64,000 nucleotides of DNA from Dicyema japonicum (Eukaryota > Dicyemida > Rhombozoa > Dicyemidae): contig RDEW01000017.1 in assembly GCA_011109175.1 (NCBI GenBank), positions 689,855 to 753,854 of the forward strand, given 5' to 3'. Below, in pieces: positions 46,675 through 58,325 of the stretch; within the stretch, counting starts at the first letter, position 1; each line of letters opens with the position of its first letter. The position numbers and the translations under genes are program-made. The notes under the pieces were generated by a model. It did no database searches and was not told the origin of the DNA. It saw nothing but the letters and a program-made list of their open reading frames with translations.

Positions 46675-47530
46675 AAAAATTAAATTAAGGCATCTGAATG
46701 GCCATGCTATTTCCCTAACAATAAGCCAACGAGATACGTTCTCGGAACCAACCAGTCTCTCGCGGATCCTTGGTCAACAGCTTGAATCATGAGCCGATCT
46801 TACGAACCAACTCATCTGCTTGGGGCAAGGATTCCTGACGTTTCCACCCAATGGAACAAAAAGATACTCCTCCGAAATTCTCTGGTACCTTACTCTTCTT
46901 TCGTTCCTCAGCCTGCTTGAAGCATGTCTGGGTCTGAGCAGAAGCAACCAAATTAAGACGGGGAATAAGTATCAACACACGTCGCGTCCCCAGATCAGGT
47001 TTCGTCTTTTGGCGAATGGAAAAGTCGTCATCCCATCAGGGCGTTTTCCATCGTTTCGGGAAAGACTAGCAGGTTCTAACAGGCAATGGTGTCCAGCAGA
47101 GGCAAGGGAATTTAATGTCATGTTAAGACAGGAGTGCCTGGGGAAACGACCCGCACTCATCTTGCATGACAAGGGATGATAACCAAAAGGATCGATCCAA
47201 CGTCCACAGCGGCATTTTCTTTCGGCACACAATTTAAGACCAAGACGAAGCAAGGTAGCTATTCTCACTGCCTCATCATCCAACAGTTTCCAATTTCGGC
47301 AGATGGATAAGCGTTCATCCAGGCCCCCGTCGAGTGACAACTGGCCGTTTTGAGGCAGGCAAGCCTTCTTACATCTTCCGTCTTTTCAAGGGACTCTTTC
47401 TTCTTTTCGAAGACACAAAACAAATAGGACTTTTGCTTATCACAATTGGCCGGAGCATTCAGGTACAAATTCATCCATTCATCCCAGGCTCCTGACGGAG
47501 TCAGCGGTATTTTGAATTATCGTCGTTGTC
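46675..47530 (-). mobile_element. 5'-truncated RLE-type LINE (subfamily S3), endonuclease end
   Basis: The minus strand carries 'VRRLACLKTASCHSTGAWMN', 'AVRIATLLRLGLKLC', the knuckle 'CRCGRWIDPFGYHPLSC', 'GRFPRHSCLNMTLN', 'LEPASLSRNDGKRPDGMTTF' and, after a frame break, 'YSPSNLVASA'. 'WDATC' is damaged here ('IWGRDVC'). It shares its 3' end and most bases with 50405-50940. The left junction near 47518-47540 has a small gtc/gtt repeat. Confidence 0.8.
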
Positions 47531-47539
47531 GTCGTCGTT

Positions 47540-49885
47540 AATATATACAGTTCTCTCTCCTATTATCTATTCATGTCTGTTTTTTATGATGTACTACACG
47601 AAGACACCTCATGCAAAGGGTGCAGAGTATCCAATTCTCGCAAGTGCGGGATTCGATGTTCTGTATGTGTTGGTTACTACCACATAGGTTGTGAAAAACT
47701 ATCCAAGAAAATTGCTCGATCACTTCCCTGTAGTCGTGCCGGTCGTGCCGTCTGGAACTCACTAAAATTGAACCTCGTGAACATTTTGTGTCATCATCAT
47801 CTGTATCAGACCTTCTGGAAGCCATGTCTCCGGAAAATTTTCTGGTTTTATTATCAAACACGCGACAAAGGAAGATTATCTCTGTCAGGATCCTCAAGGC
47901 TTTCCGGATCTTAATTGCTTCTGCCCTTTTTTCTTGCATTGAGAAAGCTGTGTCCAATGGCTCGAAAAAGGATTGGATGGTTTTTTTCTCTTTCCCTGTC
48001 CTGGCTATGGTGTTAGAGCGTAAGCCTGCCCATCTTCTCGGAAACCCTCTCTATCCCATGTCCTGAAGAAGCGCGTGAGTGCCTTTATGAATTCATGAGA
48101 GTCCCTGGCTGAAGAATTATTTGTTTCCCCAGTTGATTACTTCCCAAAGTCCAATTCCAAACGATCCAGTATGGCTCCTGAGAGGCTTCGCTCTCGTGTC
48201 AGGAGGAAATTGATGGAGGGATCTTACTGCTGCAGTTCGAACTGTTTGTACGGATTCTGACCCGGTGAAAGCCACTCAGGAGACACTCTGTATGTTGGGA
48301 GAGAAACATCCTCCAGAACCAGAAGACTTTTGTAAACCTGTTCGTCCAGAACAATCTATGCATGATATTTCCACTTCAGCCATTTACAACGCTCTTTTCT
48401 TTCCGAAGAAGTAGCAGTGGAGGAGTTGACGGTCTCAAACCTGGCCATCTGTCAGACTTGGTGTCCCATTCTGTCGGCAGGCCTGGATCGCTACTCTTGG
48501 AGCGAACCCGGGATCTCGTAGCTCGCATGCTTTCCGGAAACGTTTCCGATTTTGGTCGGAATCTCCTCTTTTCGGCGAATCTAACGGGCCTTGGAAAGAA
48601 AGATGGTGGTATTCGCCCCATTGCAATTGGAAACGTATTTCGACGTTTATCCGCAAAAATGGCTTGTCGTTTTGTTATCTCCCGAATTTCAGCCGAATTT
48701 TGTCCTTCGCAGCTTGGTGTCGGAATCAATGGCGGCTGTGAAGCTGGGATCCACGCAGTGAGAGAATTTGCGTCACAATCAGCTGAATTGAATGTTGAGG
48801 ACAGAGTTTTATTCAAATTGGACCTCCGGAATGCCTTCAATTCAGTCAGAAGGGACACCGTCCTTGATACCTGTAGGAGGAGGATTCCTCAGATTTATCC
48901 CTTTGTATATCTCGCGTATTCGGATCCATCCCCTCTTGTTTTTGGCAGTGGAATTATTTCGTCCGGATCCGGAGTTCAACAGGGGACCCACTCGGTCCTC
49001 TTCTATTTTTCTTGTCTATCGACCATATTGCCCAGGACCGTTGCACTCCACTAACGTCTGGTATCTGGACGATTGTATTCTCGGTGGAAGTCCCGATGAT
49101 ATTCTCTCCAAAGTTGCATCGATCAGAAGTTTGTGTGGAAAAATCGGTCTGGAATTTAACAATGAAAAGTGCGAAGCAATTAATCTGAATTTGAGTTCCG
49201 ATTCATTCTACCTTTTTCATAGAAAACTCTGCGAATCATACCAGGGGTTAGGGAGACTCATATTGATTCTCTCGACTTCCTTGGGTGTGGGATTTTGGTA
49301 AACCGGGTGAGGGAGTTATTGGAAGGCAAGAAGACTAATTTACGTCAGTATGCCGACAGGATGAGTTTTTTGGATCGTCATGTCGCCTTTTTTATGCTGA
49401 AGAATTGTCTCCTTCTCCAAAACTCCTTTTTATTCTACGGGGATACCCAGGCTACGCCGAAAAAGACCTTCTATCGTTAATTGATATGGATATCCGGTCG
49501 ACGATGGGGTCCATTCTTAATGTTTGTTTTGATGATTTCGGATGGTTACAGGCCTCACTCCCTGTAGCCTGCGGTGGTTTGGGTCTTTCTCTTCCTTCGG
49601 ACGTTGCTATTTATCTTCGTTCGGCTCGTTAAGGCGTTTAGTGGATACGGTCCTTCACTCTACTTCCGGACTAAATATATTATTAGATGAAATTTTAGCC
49701 AATTGACTCGGTTCAAACGAACGACGGGATGATGAAATTCATTTTTTCTAATGATCCGTCGGATGGGATCAATGATCCAAAGGGTCACCAAGGATCCACG
49801 TGAGACTGTATGGTTTCGAGAGCGAATCTCAATAGCTATTTTCAGAAGTAACAGCCTTGCAATTCAAGCTCCCTAGTCAATTTAA
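47540..49885 (+). mobile_element. RLE-type LINE with N-terminal PHD-like finger and YLDD reverse transcriptase, internally deleted
   Basis: The N-terminus (from 47573) has a finger of PHD type: 'CKGCRVSNSRKCGIRCSVC', then 'YYHIGCEKLSKK'. RT starts near 48400 with 'FRRSSSGGVDGLKPGHLSDL', 'KKDGGIRPIAIGNVFRRLSA', 'FKLDLRNAFNSVRRD' (motif A), 'GSGVQQGTHS' and 'VWYLDDCILGGS' (motif C, catalytic DD). The thumb has 'YADRMSFLDRHVAFFMLKNC' and 'SLPVACGGLGLSLPSD'. After about 49650 the element jumps to the last 30 residues of the endonuclease ('DPRETVWFRERISIAIF', 'NSLAIQAP'), so the CCHC knuckle and the PD-(D/E)XK core are deleted. There are few frame breaks in RT. This gives the domain order of the whole family. 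Confidence 0.82.
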
Positions 49886-49889
49886 TTAT

Positions 49890-50400
49890 TTTTGATATGA
49901 TTATTTTTCTATTAAAAAAAATAACTAGTTGTTCAATTTTTTTTATAAATATGGATGATTTTTATTTGAAATCGGAAATATAAACAAAAATTTACTAACA
50001 AATTATGAGATTTTGGGAAAGAGGACATTAATCATATACATGCGCTGTGAAAACATCTACATTCACAGGGGTCTCTGAATCGCAATCGAATTCCCCATTT
50101 TGTTGTTGACCTATTCTTTTTAACAGCTTTAAATGTTTCAAAGGTTATTGGGGTGGTGGTTAATTGGTCGAATTTCAAGGTGAATATGTACCTCTATTGC
50201 GTGAAATATCTATGTCGCTTCATAATGGTGACTAATCGATGAAATGAAGCCAAGGAATGTTATTTAATTTCGTTTTTTTGCTGTTCGAGAGTCTTGAGCC
50301 AAGGAATGTTACGATCAACGTCATTTGTTAATACCAAAAAATTTTATGTTCTTTAGAATTCTTTAAAAAATCTGAAAAAAAGTAATTTTTAATCAAAAAA
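49890..50400. other. Spacer between RLE-type LINE copies
   Basis: AT-rich. 'gccaaggaatgtta' occurs twice (near 50250 and 50297). No gene. Confidence 0.35.
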
Positions 50401-50404
50401 TATC

Positions 50405-50940
50405 ATATAAAATGAATAAAAATTAAATTAAGGCATCTGAATGGCCATGCTATTTCCCCTAACAATAGCCAACGAGATACGTTCTCGGAACCAACCAGTC
50501 TCTCGCGGATCCTTGGTCACAGCTTGAATCATGGAGCCGATCTTACGAACCAACTCATCTGCTTGGGGCCAAGGATTCCTGACGTTTCCACGCGAATGGA
50601 ACAAAAGATACTCCTCCGAAATTCTCTGGTACTTACTGTCTTTCGTTCCTCGGCCTGCTTTGAAGCATGTCCTGGGTCTGAAGCAGAAGCAACCAAATTA
50701 GACGGGGAATAAGTATCAACACACGTCGCGTCCCAGATCAGGTTTCGTCCGTTGGCGAATGGAAAAGTCGTCATCCCATCAGGGCGTTTTCCATCGTTTC
50801 GGGAAAGACCAGCAGGTTCTAACAGGCAATGGTGTCCAGCAGAGGCAAGGGAATTCTTTAATGTCATGTTAAGACAGGAGTGCCTGGGGAAACGACCCGC
50901 ACTCATCTTGCATGACAAGGGATGATAAATCAACTTTATA
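50405..50940 (-). mobile_element. 5'-truncated RLE-type LINE (subfamily S3), second copy
   Basis: One open frame of about 149 codons gives 'YHPLSCKMSAGRFPRHSCLN', 'LEPAGLSRNDGKRPDGMTTF', 'LIWDATCVDTYSPSNLVASA' and 'GPKQMSW'. This copy keeps the WDATC box lost in the 46.7-kb copy; elsewhere the two are nearly identical, including the 3' flank 'aatgaataaaaattaaatta' at 50410 and 46670. Confidence 0.82.
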
Positions 50941-51342
50941 TCAACGATAAATAAGATGATTATTGGCAAACCATTCATCTTTACATTTCATAGTCAGTTG
51001 TTGATGGTTCCAGTTAAGCAAGCTAGTTAACGATTCAGGATGAATAACAAAGCGTAGTGGTGGCATGCTATTCCATATAAAATCCTTATCTTAGGTTTGG
51101 ACGCATCTATTCATATGATCAAAATGAATATTTTTTGTGCAAGCAGATTTCAAAGAATTGTTATATACAGTAAATTTGGGAGAATTTATATTCTTTATTT
51201 TCTTGTTAATTTATAAATTAGACAGCTCAATTTTTTTAATTAAAATACTAATTAGTCTTAAACTTCAAGAAAAATCGCGAAAGCATTATCGAAAAAAGGC
51301 AAAAAATTATGTGAACAATCAAAAAGTTAAATCAACTGGGAA
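50941..51342. other. Spacer downstream of MGAT1
   Basis: The frame at 51137-51376 (+) is antisense to the last MGAT1 exon. A minus-strand piece 'WNSMPPLRFVIHPESLTSLL' near 51060-51000 resembles a LINE-type tail in style, but I cannot assign it. Confidence 0.3.
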
Positions 51343-52584
51343 TCAAATAAACATACACATTTTGATAGTAAAATAGAATTCTTCCGTGATATGAGCACGA
51401 TAAATCCCAGACTAAAAATGTGACGAAATACAAACTTTTTCGTCGCTCATGAGACCGAAATATTCCGCAATTGAAACAAAAGTTTCCGTTGAATACTTGA
51501 TTTTAATCTTTTTAAAATGAGATATGTCCACTTTTTTGATAAACTCAAAAGTAACTAAAATTGCATCTTCCATTTGGGAATCAAAATTTTTAGAATATTC
51601 CTCCTATTTATAAAAAAATAAAACAATACATTGTAAAGATAACTGATATCGGTTCTTGCCAATTTATATATTACAAATTTCATTCAGACTATTTTTCGAA
51701 TATTTATCCAAAAATTGCCCTCTAAGTAAATCATGCTAAATAAACTTGCTAGTACGAGAAATATTCATGTGTCGGGTACGAGAGATATCTGGATAAATGC
51801 ATTGTCTCCCTTTCCGTATATTTGGTGTACGCATATAATCGTCCCAATAACTGCACATAATTTAAATTATAGTAACGATTGTGGCCAATTTAACTTAATT
51901 TCGAGCCAGATATTTTTTGTCAGCATCCATCCTAACCCCGGCATAAAATCGGTTCTTCTTAGCAAATCTAGTCATAAAAAGTATATTTTTAAACCTGATT
52001 TCTTTGTTATGAGATCAAAACTTCCATTGTCGTTCCAAGCAGAAATACACCAAACCGTCGAATCATTTAGTAATATTTTAACCAGGCGTTTAAAATAGTC
52101 GAAAAAGTCACATGAAATAATTAAATCATCAATAAAAATAATTTAGTATATAAACCCTCAAGAATAATAGCGATATCATATTCTAGAAATATCCTATTCA
52201 AGGCCCAATAATAGTGTTCAGATATACGAGAATATGGAGCTGTTGTTTTGGAATCAAAATCCTGAATTAAAATTTTTATAAAATAATACCCACCAAATTT
52301 TATCAAATCATTCCTATGTTCTTCGATGGCTTTTTCAAGAATGTCACTATGACCGTCAACAGAAACAATAATTGGAAATTTCTCTCTTGAAGGGGTTATA
52401 TCTACCAGTTAATTATTTTGAAAAACTTTATAATATTTTTGATAGAATTTGATATGCAATCGTCTCTGGAGGCGAATATTATAACTGGAATAATTAAATT
52501 AAGATTTTCAAAATTTTTATTAGGGCCATTAATTTTGATTAAATATTTTGGAATATTTAACATGATGAAACAGTAAAAAAGCAT
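51343..52584 (-). CDS. MGAT1: MGAT1, N-acetylglucosaminyltransferase I (GT13)
   Basis: This Golgi enzyme adds the first GlcNAc to Man5 N-glycans and opens the route to hybrid and complex glycans. The start is at 52584 with a hydrophobic 'MLFYCFIML'. The catalytic domain reads 'LNLIIPVIIFASRDDC', then after a 25-nt intron 'KFPIIVSVDGHSD', 'APYSRISEHYYWALNRIF' and 'AIILE'. It continues with 'DDLIISCDFFDYFKRL' (so E-D-D, the metal-binding motif, is formed across an intron), 'VWCISAWNDNGS', 'RRTDFMPGLGWMLTKNIW', 'YWDDYMRTPNIRKGRQCIYP' and 'GQFLDKYSK'. The C-terminus has 'KIKIKYSTETFVSIAEYFG' and 'SGIYRAHITEEFYF', stopping at 51343. Introns are 25-27 nt. Two oddities: one extra base in a G-run at 52392-52395 breaks the frame, and the intron inside EDD would end in TG, not AG. 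Confidence 0.87.
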
Positions 52585-52857
52585 GATGACACAGCAAATA
52601 AGAAAAAAAAGAAATTTAGGTTTACGAAATACTCTATTCTAAAGCTCACGATGTTATAAATACTTTTATTATCCTCGGAAATAAAAGGAACATTAAAAAA
52701 AACTAAATTTGTTGCTGAAAAAATGCACCACACGGAGGATTAAATGCCGTTTAAATAATTAATATTTTTATGAAATTAATTTTAGCAAAATAAAAGCAAA
52801 TTAATTTTTATTTTCATTAAATTAATCGAACAATCTCCTTTAAATTAAAAAATGGAT
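52585..52857. other. Spacer upstream of MGAT1
   Basis: AT-rich, with no gene seen on either strand. The MGAT1 promoter should be here. Confidence 0.35.
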
Positions 52858-52885
52858 GCTTAGGATGGATGTTGACAAAAAATAT
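52858..52885 (+). repeat. 27-bp MGAT1 exon fragment on the opposite strand
   Basis: 'ttaggatggatgttgacaaa' and the next few bases match the MGAT1 exon encoding 'LGWMLTKNI' (minus strand near 51930) with one mismatch in about 27 bases. The fragment lies just before the 5' end of the LINE that follows. Confidence 0.6.
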
Positions 52886-54490
52886 CAGAAAAAAATTTTT
52901 AGCGTGGCGGCATGCAGTTCACCTGTTGTTGTGATGGCGCCCGGTGCAAGATATGCACTAAAGAGAACCGTTCGAACTTCTCCACCCCTCTACGTTTTTT
53001 GGAAGGGTGGCCTACCAATTTCAATTTGCTACTCCAGGCTGGTGACATCGAACTTAACCCGAGTCCTGATTCCACCCTGGTCATTCTCCAAATCAATGTC
53101 AATGGAATCCGTAATAAAGTGCTGGAGGTACGTTCCCTCTTGGCCCGTTTGAAAGTGGACATTGCCATTATTCAGGAGTCTAAACTCTACTCGTCAGCCG
53201 CCACCCCACGCTTTTCTGGCTACAATATACTCCGAAAAGACCAGACAAGAAATCTCGTGGATGATTATTGACGTTGGTTAGGGAGGGTTTTTTGTTCACC
53301 GATCTCACCCCGTTTGTATTTTCTCTTTGCGAAGGAGACCCTATTCTGGAACAAATCTCTATCGAAGTTCCTTTCTCACCCTCAAGATGTTTTACACTGT
53401 AATATTTATATTCCACCTCAGAGTTTGTCGACTTCCCTTATTCTAAAGTATATTACAAACTTATTGAAACTTTGAATTGAAAGATTTGGTATTATGCAGC
53501 GACCTAAATTCCAAACATCCACTCTGGTTCCGGACACAATCGCGGCGAGTACATCCTTTCCTTCCTTAATGATTTGACTATCCTCAATAACCCGGACACT
53601 CACACAAGGACCCCGATCCGCAGAAGGGACAGTCCAACATCCCCGGACCTGTCTCTTTGCTCTCCTTCTATGGCTTGATGTATTTCATGGAATGTCCGTT
53701 ATGGTTTCTCAAGCGACCATAACCCCATTGTGTTGCGACTTAAAAGGCCTATTTGTTTACTGTGTTGTTCTACAAAGTTCAAAAATAATTTGAAGGCTGA
53801 TTGGCAAGGTTTCAGGGCGCATGTGGACTATAGTTTGCTTGACCTTACAATGGTTAATTGTACAGTAGAGAAGAAGGCCAAGATTTTATCTACTATCATT
53901 TTGAAAGCTGATAAACTATTTATACCTGTCGTCTCCTACAAGAAGTTCAATCCAAGATTATCATCGCAAATTGTGACACTCATCAAGAAACGAGATGGGC
54001 TGAAGAGAAAAAGAACAAAGATCAATAACTCCTTCTACTCTATACGTTCACTGAATACCAAATTATCTGAGCTTATCCGAACTAACAACAGACTCAAATG
54101 GAGCCGTTTAGTTGGACGACTATGTCGCAAAAACTCTTGTGCCACATTTTGGAAAACGCTAAGAAAGATCAATAGCCTTATCAATGAGGAGGACTGCTGA
54201 ACTGAGGTCGTTACCCGCAACGCTTCAAAACACGCTCGCAAACTTTCAAACAAGATTATGAAGTACTACGTATCGATCAGCCATAAAGATTTTTCCCGTT
54301 CTACACATGTTGAACGGCGCCGGCCGCAACAAGAACCGTATTCCACCTTCTTCACCCCCATGATGTTGACAAAGCTATTAAATTGCTACTTCCCACTTGT
54401 GCTTGTGGTCCGGACGGTATTTGCACTATTTACCTCAAAACCTTGGACCTCAGGCACGGGCCATACTATCAAGACTGTACAACGACTCTA

Positions 54491-54501
54491 TCAACTACCA
54501 T
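54491..54501. repeat. Target site duplication, left (nested RTE)
   Basis: 'tcaactaccat', identical to 56276-56286. Confidence 0.88.
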
Positions 54502-56275
54502 GTTATGTTATGTTGTCCAATTAAGTCGTGTCCGACCCTTGGAGATCTCATGAACGAGTTTCCCCCACTCTCCCCGATCCGTTGCAATTTGGGGTAGCCT
54601 TGATATAGGCATTCCCGTGACGTCTTCCACCGTGGATAGCCACCGAGTCCTTGGTCGGCCAGGTCTTTTCCTCCCAGTAATATTGCTCAGCATAATTGTT
54701 CTTTCCAGTGAATCAGAGCGGACAACATGCCCAAAGAACGCCAATCTGTGTTTTACGATTCTTCCTTCTAGCGAAATGTCAGTCTCTACCCGTTTGAGTA
54801 CATCGATGTTTGTTATTTTGGAAGTCCAAGGAATTCTTAGTAACCTCCTCCAGCACCACAGCTCAAAAGTATCAATTTTTCGTCTATCCGCCTTTTTCAA
54901 TATCCATGATTCTCCGCCGTATAGAACAACCGGGAACACGATTGCATTAACTAGTCTGCATTTGGTCCTTAAGGAAATATCTTTGTTTTTCCAAATTCTA
55001 TTCATTCTCTGGAAGGTGTCTCGTCACATGGCAATTCGCTTCTTGATTTCCAAGCCTCCGTCACCATTCCGATTAATTAGACATCCCAGAAAGACAACAT
55101 TATCGCAACTCTCTATTTTCTCATTCCCTATTTTTAGTTCCATTATTAGCAGTAGTCATAATTTTGGTCTTCTTGATATTTAGCAATAAACCATAGACGG
55201 CGCTCTCTTCTCTGAATCTTAGAATCAACTCCCTGAGGCCATCCTCTGTTTCAGCCAGTAAGGTTGTATCGTCAGCATAGCGCAAATTATTGATGTTCCT
55301 GCCTCCAATTTTAATCTCGTTATTTGATACAGTATCCAATTTAGTCATGATCATTTCGGCATAAATATTGAATAGGATGGAGATAATAAGCATCCTTGTC
55401 TTACTCCTTTACAAATTTTGAACCAATCGGTATCTCCATACACTGTTCTAACAGTAGCTTCTTGATCCTTATAAAGAGATTTGATAAGCAATATCAGATG
55501 GGCATCGAATCCAAATTCTTTTAAAGCGGACCACAGCTTGTCACGTATAACGGAATCAAAAGCTTTCCGATAGTCAATGAAGCACATGTATGCACTCTTT
55601 TAAGATTCATGGGCTTTTTCCATAATCCACCGGACATTTGCCTCGTCCCTTCCTGAATTCTGCTTGGACATCCGGTAGAATCATTCGGCATTTGGCATTA
55701 GACGATGTTGTATTATCTTTAGAAGTATTTTGCTGACGTGGGGAATTAAGGCTATTGTACGATAGTTTCGCATTCTGTCTCAATAAATATAGATCTTTTC
55801 CACTCACGTGGCCAAATACCAGTTTCCCAAATTTTTTGACATAGACTGGTGATAGCTGTCACCGGTATAGCCTTCAACAATTCGCTTGAGATGTTGTCAA
55901 TCCCCGGTGCCTTGTTCCCCGTTAATTGCCGTGTAGCCCACACGCATTCCTTCTCAAGGATTTTATGCCCCTTACCCAACGTTGCTTCATCAACACATAT
56001 GGGTGGGCACACAGTTTCTTATATTCTCTCCAACGATTTCGGATGTTCTGTTGGCCTAGCAATTCAACACCATCCTTGTCCTTGATTTTGCCCATCATTT
56101 TCGTAAAGGGGGTTCGTAATCTTTTTAGTTGTAAATACGCATTCTTAGTGTGACCTCTCTTATAGTCATCTTCCATTTTTTTGCAGTGTAACCTCCAGTA
56201 GTCTTCTTTATCCTTCCTGGCTGCCTTTTTGAATTCAGAGTTAAGTTTTCTTATCTCGTCTATATTCCCAAAGAC
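54502..56275 (-). mobile_element. RTE/BovB-like LINE, 5'-truncated, nested in the APE-type LINE
   Basis: The minus strand reads from the pre-RT linker ('GHTKNAYLQLKRLRTPFTKM', 'IRNRWREYKKL'). It continues through 'WATRQLTGNKAPGIDNISSE', 'MCFIDYRKAFDSVIRDKLW', 'ICKGVRQGCLLSP' and 'NNLRYADDTTLLAETEDGL'. The family's C-terminus follows ('YGGESWILKKADRRKIDTFE', 'LWCWRRLLRIPWTSK', 'GRKRPGRPRTRW'), ending at about 54508. The 'GGESW-LKKADRRKID-FELWCWRRLLR-PWT' block is characteristic of the RTE/BovB group. The tail is short 'acata' repeats at 54502-54514. Flanking 11-bp duplications are exact. The RT has frame breaks near 55370, 55600 and 55760; no endonuclease is present. Confidence 0.87.
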
Positions 56276-56286
56276 TCAACTACCAT
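56276..56286. repeat. Target site duplication, right (nested RTE)
   Basis: 'tcaactaccat'. Removing the insert and one copy of this site joins the host LINE reading frame directly (...SINYH to TLPNIW...). Confidence 0.88.
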
Positions 56287-57617
56287 ACGCTACCTAATAT
56301 ATGGAAAAACTCCCTGATTACGCCAATTCTAAAGCCTGGAAAACCAAAAGACTCTTCTTACCGCCCCGTCTCAATAACTTGTGTTTTATCAAAAGTGTTA
56401 GAAAAGTTATATTAATGCGCATCTCTCCTGTTCTACATCTACCAAAGTTTTAACATGGTTTCAGGGCAGAACGTTCTACAACGACTCATTTGGGTTCTAT
56501 TTCCCAGTTTATTACTGACGGCTTCAACATGAGAACACACTTACGGACGGCATTAGTATCCATCGACATACAGAAGGCCTTTGATTCTGTTCCGAGGAAA
56601 CTCCTAACGCACAAGATTTTTAATTCGAACTTACATCCGAACATCAAGCTATGGCTAGAAAATTTCTTAACTGGACGACGCGGAAGGGTCCGTATTGACA
56701 AAATCACTTCAAAATCAAGACTACTCCCCAATGGAGTCCCGCAAGGCTCTCCTTTATCTCCTCTCCTTTTCAACCTATTTCTACATGACCTACCTACTAC
56801 CAATGACAGGACACTATGTTTTTATCTTATGCGGACGACCTAATTATCGTTGCAAGAGATAAATCTTCTTCCGTGGCTGTAACAACTGTTCAATCACACC
56901 TAAACCGAGTATGTGACTGGCTATCTGCAAATATGTTATGTGTGTCAGCATCTAAATCCCAATTCACCATTTTCACTACTGATAGAAAATTTAAGGATGG
57001 ACTCGAACTGTTTTTTTTGAGATACTTCTATCCCTTCTACGCAGGACCCAAAAGATCCTTGGTGTATTTTTCGACTCTCTGATGACGTTCTCGAGTCACT
57101 TGGAGGAGCTGCTTGCCATAGGTCTTCGGAAATGGAACATTTTAAAAGCGATCATAAAGAAGAGACCTTTCCCTCTGCTGCTTGAGTCAACAAGGTCTAC
57201 CAACAAGTCATCGTTCCTACCATTGAATCTGCCTGCTCCGCCTGGAGATTTGCGATTCCCTTTTCGAGAGTGGATCGTTTGAACTCTCAGGCGGAAAATT
57301 ATGCACCACACGGAGATCTTTATTGGCGGCCTCGTTTCTGATGAGGCGACGTTGAAGGTTTTCCTACGTTTCTGCAAGTAACTTGGAAACCCATTCAAGG
57401 AAAAGGTGGCCCATACAGAGGAATTTCGGTCGGTTATTAAAAAAAGTGCACGCCGATTGAATTCTTTTCAGAAGAAAAAGAAGGCGCTTCCGAAATGCGG
57501 TTGGGTCATCAGAAGATTAGATGAAGAGAGTTCGGATGTTGTTGGAGGGTGGGATCATCTAATTAGTTAGTTTTGACCTATCTTTCTTGGTGGTCTTGGA
57601 GTTAAATAAATTAAAAA

Positions 57618-58019
57618 AATAAACAATCACCGTTAATCGAGCAATCTACGCGCCGGAACACGGTCTGAGCACCAGGAAAAGATGCGAAGACTGCTTAGGG
57701 AGGCCGGGATTACCTGAATTTTCTCATTGTGACTATTACGGTGGTTTTTGGTTAATAAATTTAATTTCATTTAAACAAAAGAAAATACATTACTAACAAA
57801 TCCTGCTCCAACTGTCAAGAAACAGCTGGCATTTCCATATACGTGGCGTAACAAAATGCTGTGAATGCATCTTCATTTATGTTATTTAAATTAACAAAAC
57901 GCATTTTAAGTTGTTCAAATCTTTCTAGTATAAACTTTTTTCAATCGATATGAGATTTTATTTATTTTTTTAAAACAATTTTTTATGACAAACAATATAA
58001 TTAAAAATATAAAGGCAAA
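57618..58019. other. Spacer, unassigned
   Basis: The stretch 57640-57720 ('cgcgccggaacacggtctga' and on) has higher GC than its surroundings and may be retroelement debris. The rest is AT-rich. No gene recognised. Confidence 0.35.
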
Positions 58020-58286
58020 TTAGGACGACAGAATGGCGAAGGCGTTACCTCTGATAATCGCCATTTCGAGCTTCTGCCTCAACCAGAGTCCCTCCCATGG
58101 CTCGCACCTTTTTGAGGCGAGTTTGCTTCCAATGCTGTGGAGAAAGGCGTCCGTCTTCGCGCCTACAGTTCAGTTGTCTCTACAGCAATGGGGGTGATAT
58201 GGTAATGATCTCCGAGGGGTTCGTACTTATAGATCTTCTTGACCTGCCTCTCCAGGAGAGTGCGTCGCCGTCAGCAATCTGGCTCC

Positions 58287-58294
58287 TGAGGTGT

Positions 58295-58299
<5 letters not shown>
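58287..58299. repeat. Target site duplication of the SINE, left
   Basis: 'tgaggtgtcgaca'. The partner at 58639-58651 differs at one base. Confidence 0.8.

Positions 58300-58325
<26 letters not shown>

Larger units (their letters stand above)
52898..57617 (+). mobile_element. Near full-length APE-type LINE (Jockey/CR1/I-like), split by a nested RTE insertion
   Basis: The ORF starts with 'LLQAGDIELNPSPDSTLVIL' and 'QINVNGIRNKVLEVRSLL', then 'VDIAIIQESKLYS', an AP-endonuclease start. More endonuclease and linker remnants run to about 54200 ('TLIKKRDGLKRKRTKINN', 'LVGRLCRKNSCATFWKTL'). The RT begins near 54380 and is interrupted at 54501. It resumes at 56276 with 'LPNIWKNSLITPILKPGKPK', then 'ALVSIDIQKAFDSVPRKLLT', 'NGVPQGSPLSPLLFNLFLHD' and 'FLSYADDLIIVARDKSS'. 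The C-terminus is broken. The 3' UTR has hairpin arms 'gatcatc' (57553) and 'ggtggtc' (57589), then 'ttaaataaattaaaaaaat'. Several frame breaks make it inactive. Confidence 0.85.

Noticed and set aside
47515-47542. CRISPR-like or regulatory repeat (gtc/gtt units)
   Set aside because: It is a simple triplet microsatellite at a retroelement junction, with no spacers or regular repeats.
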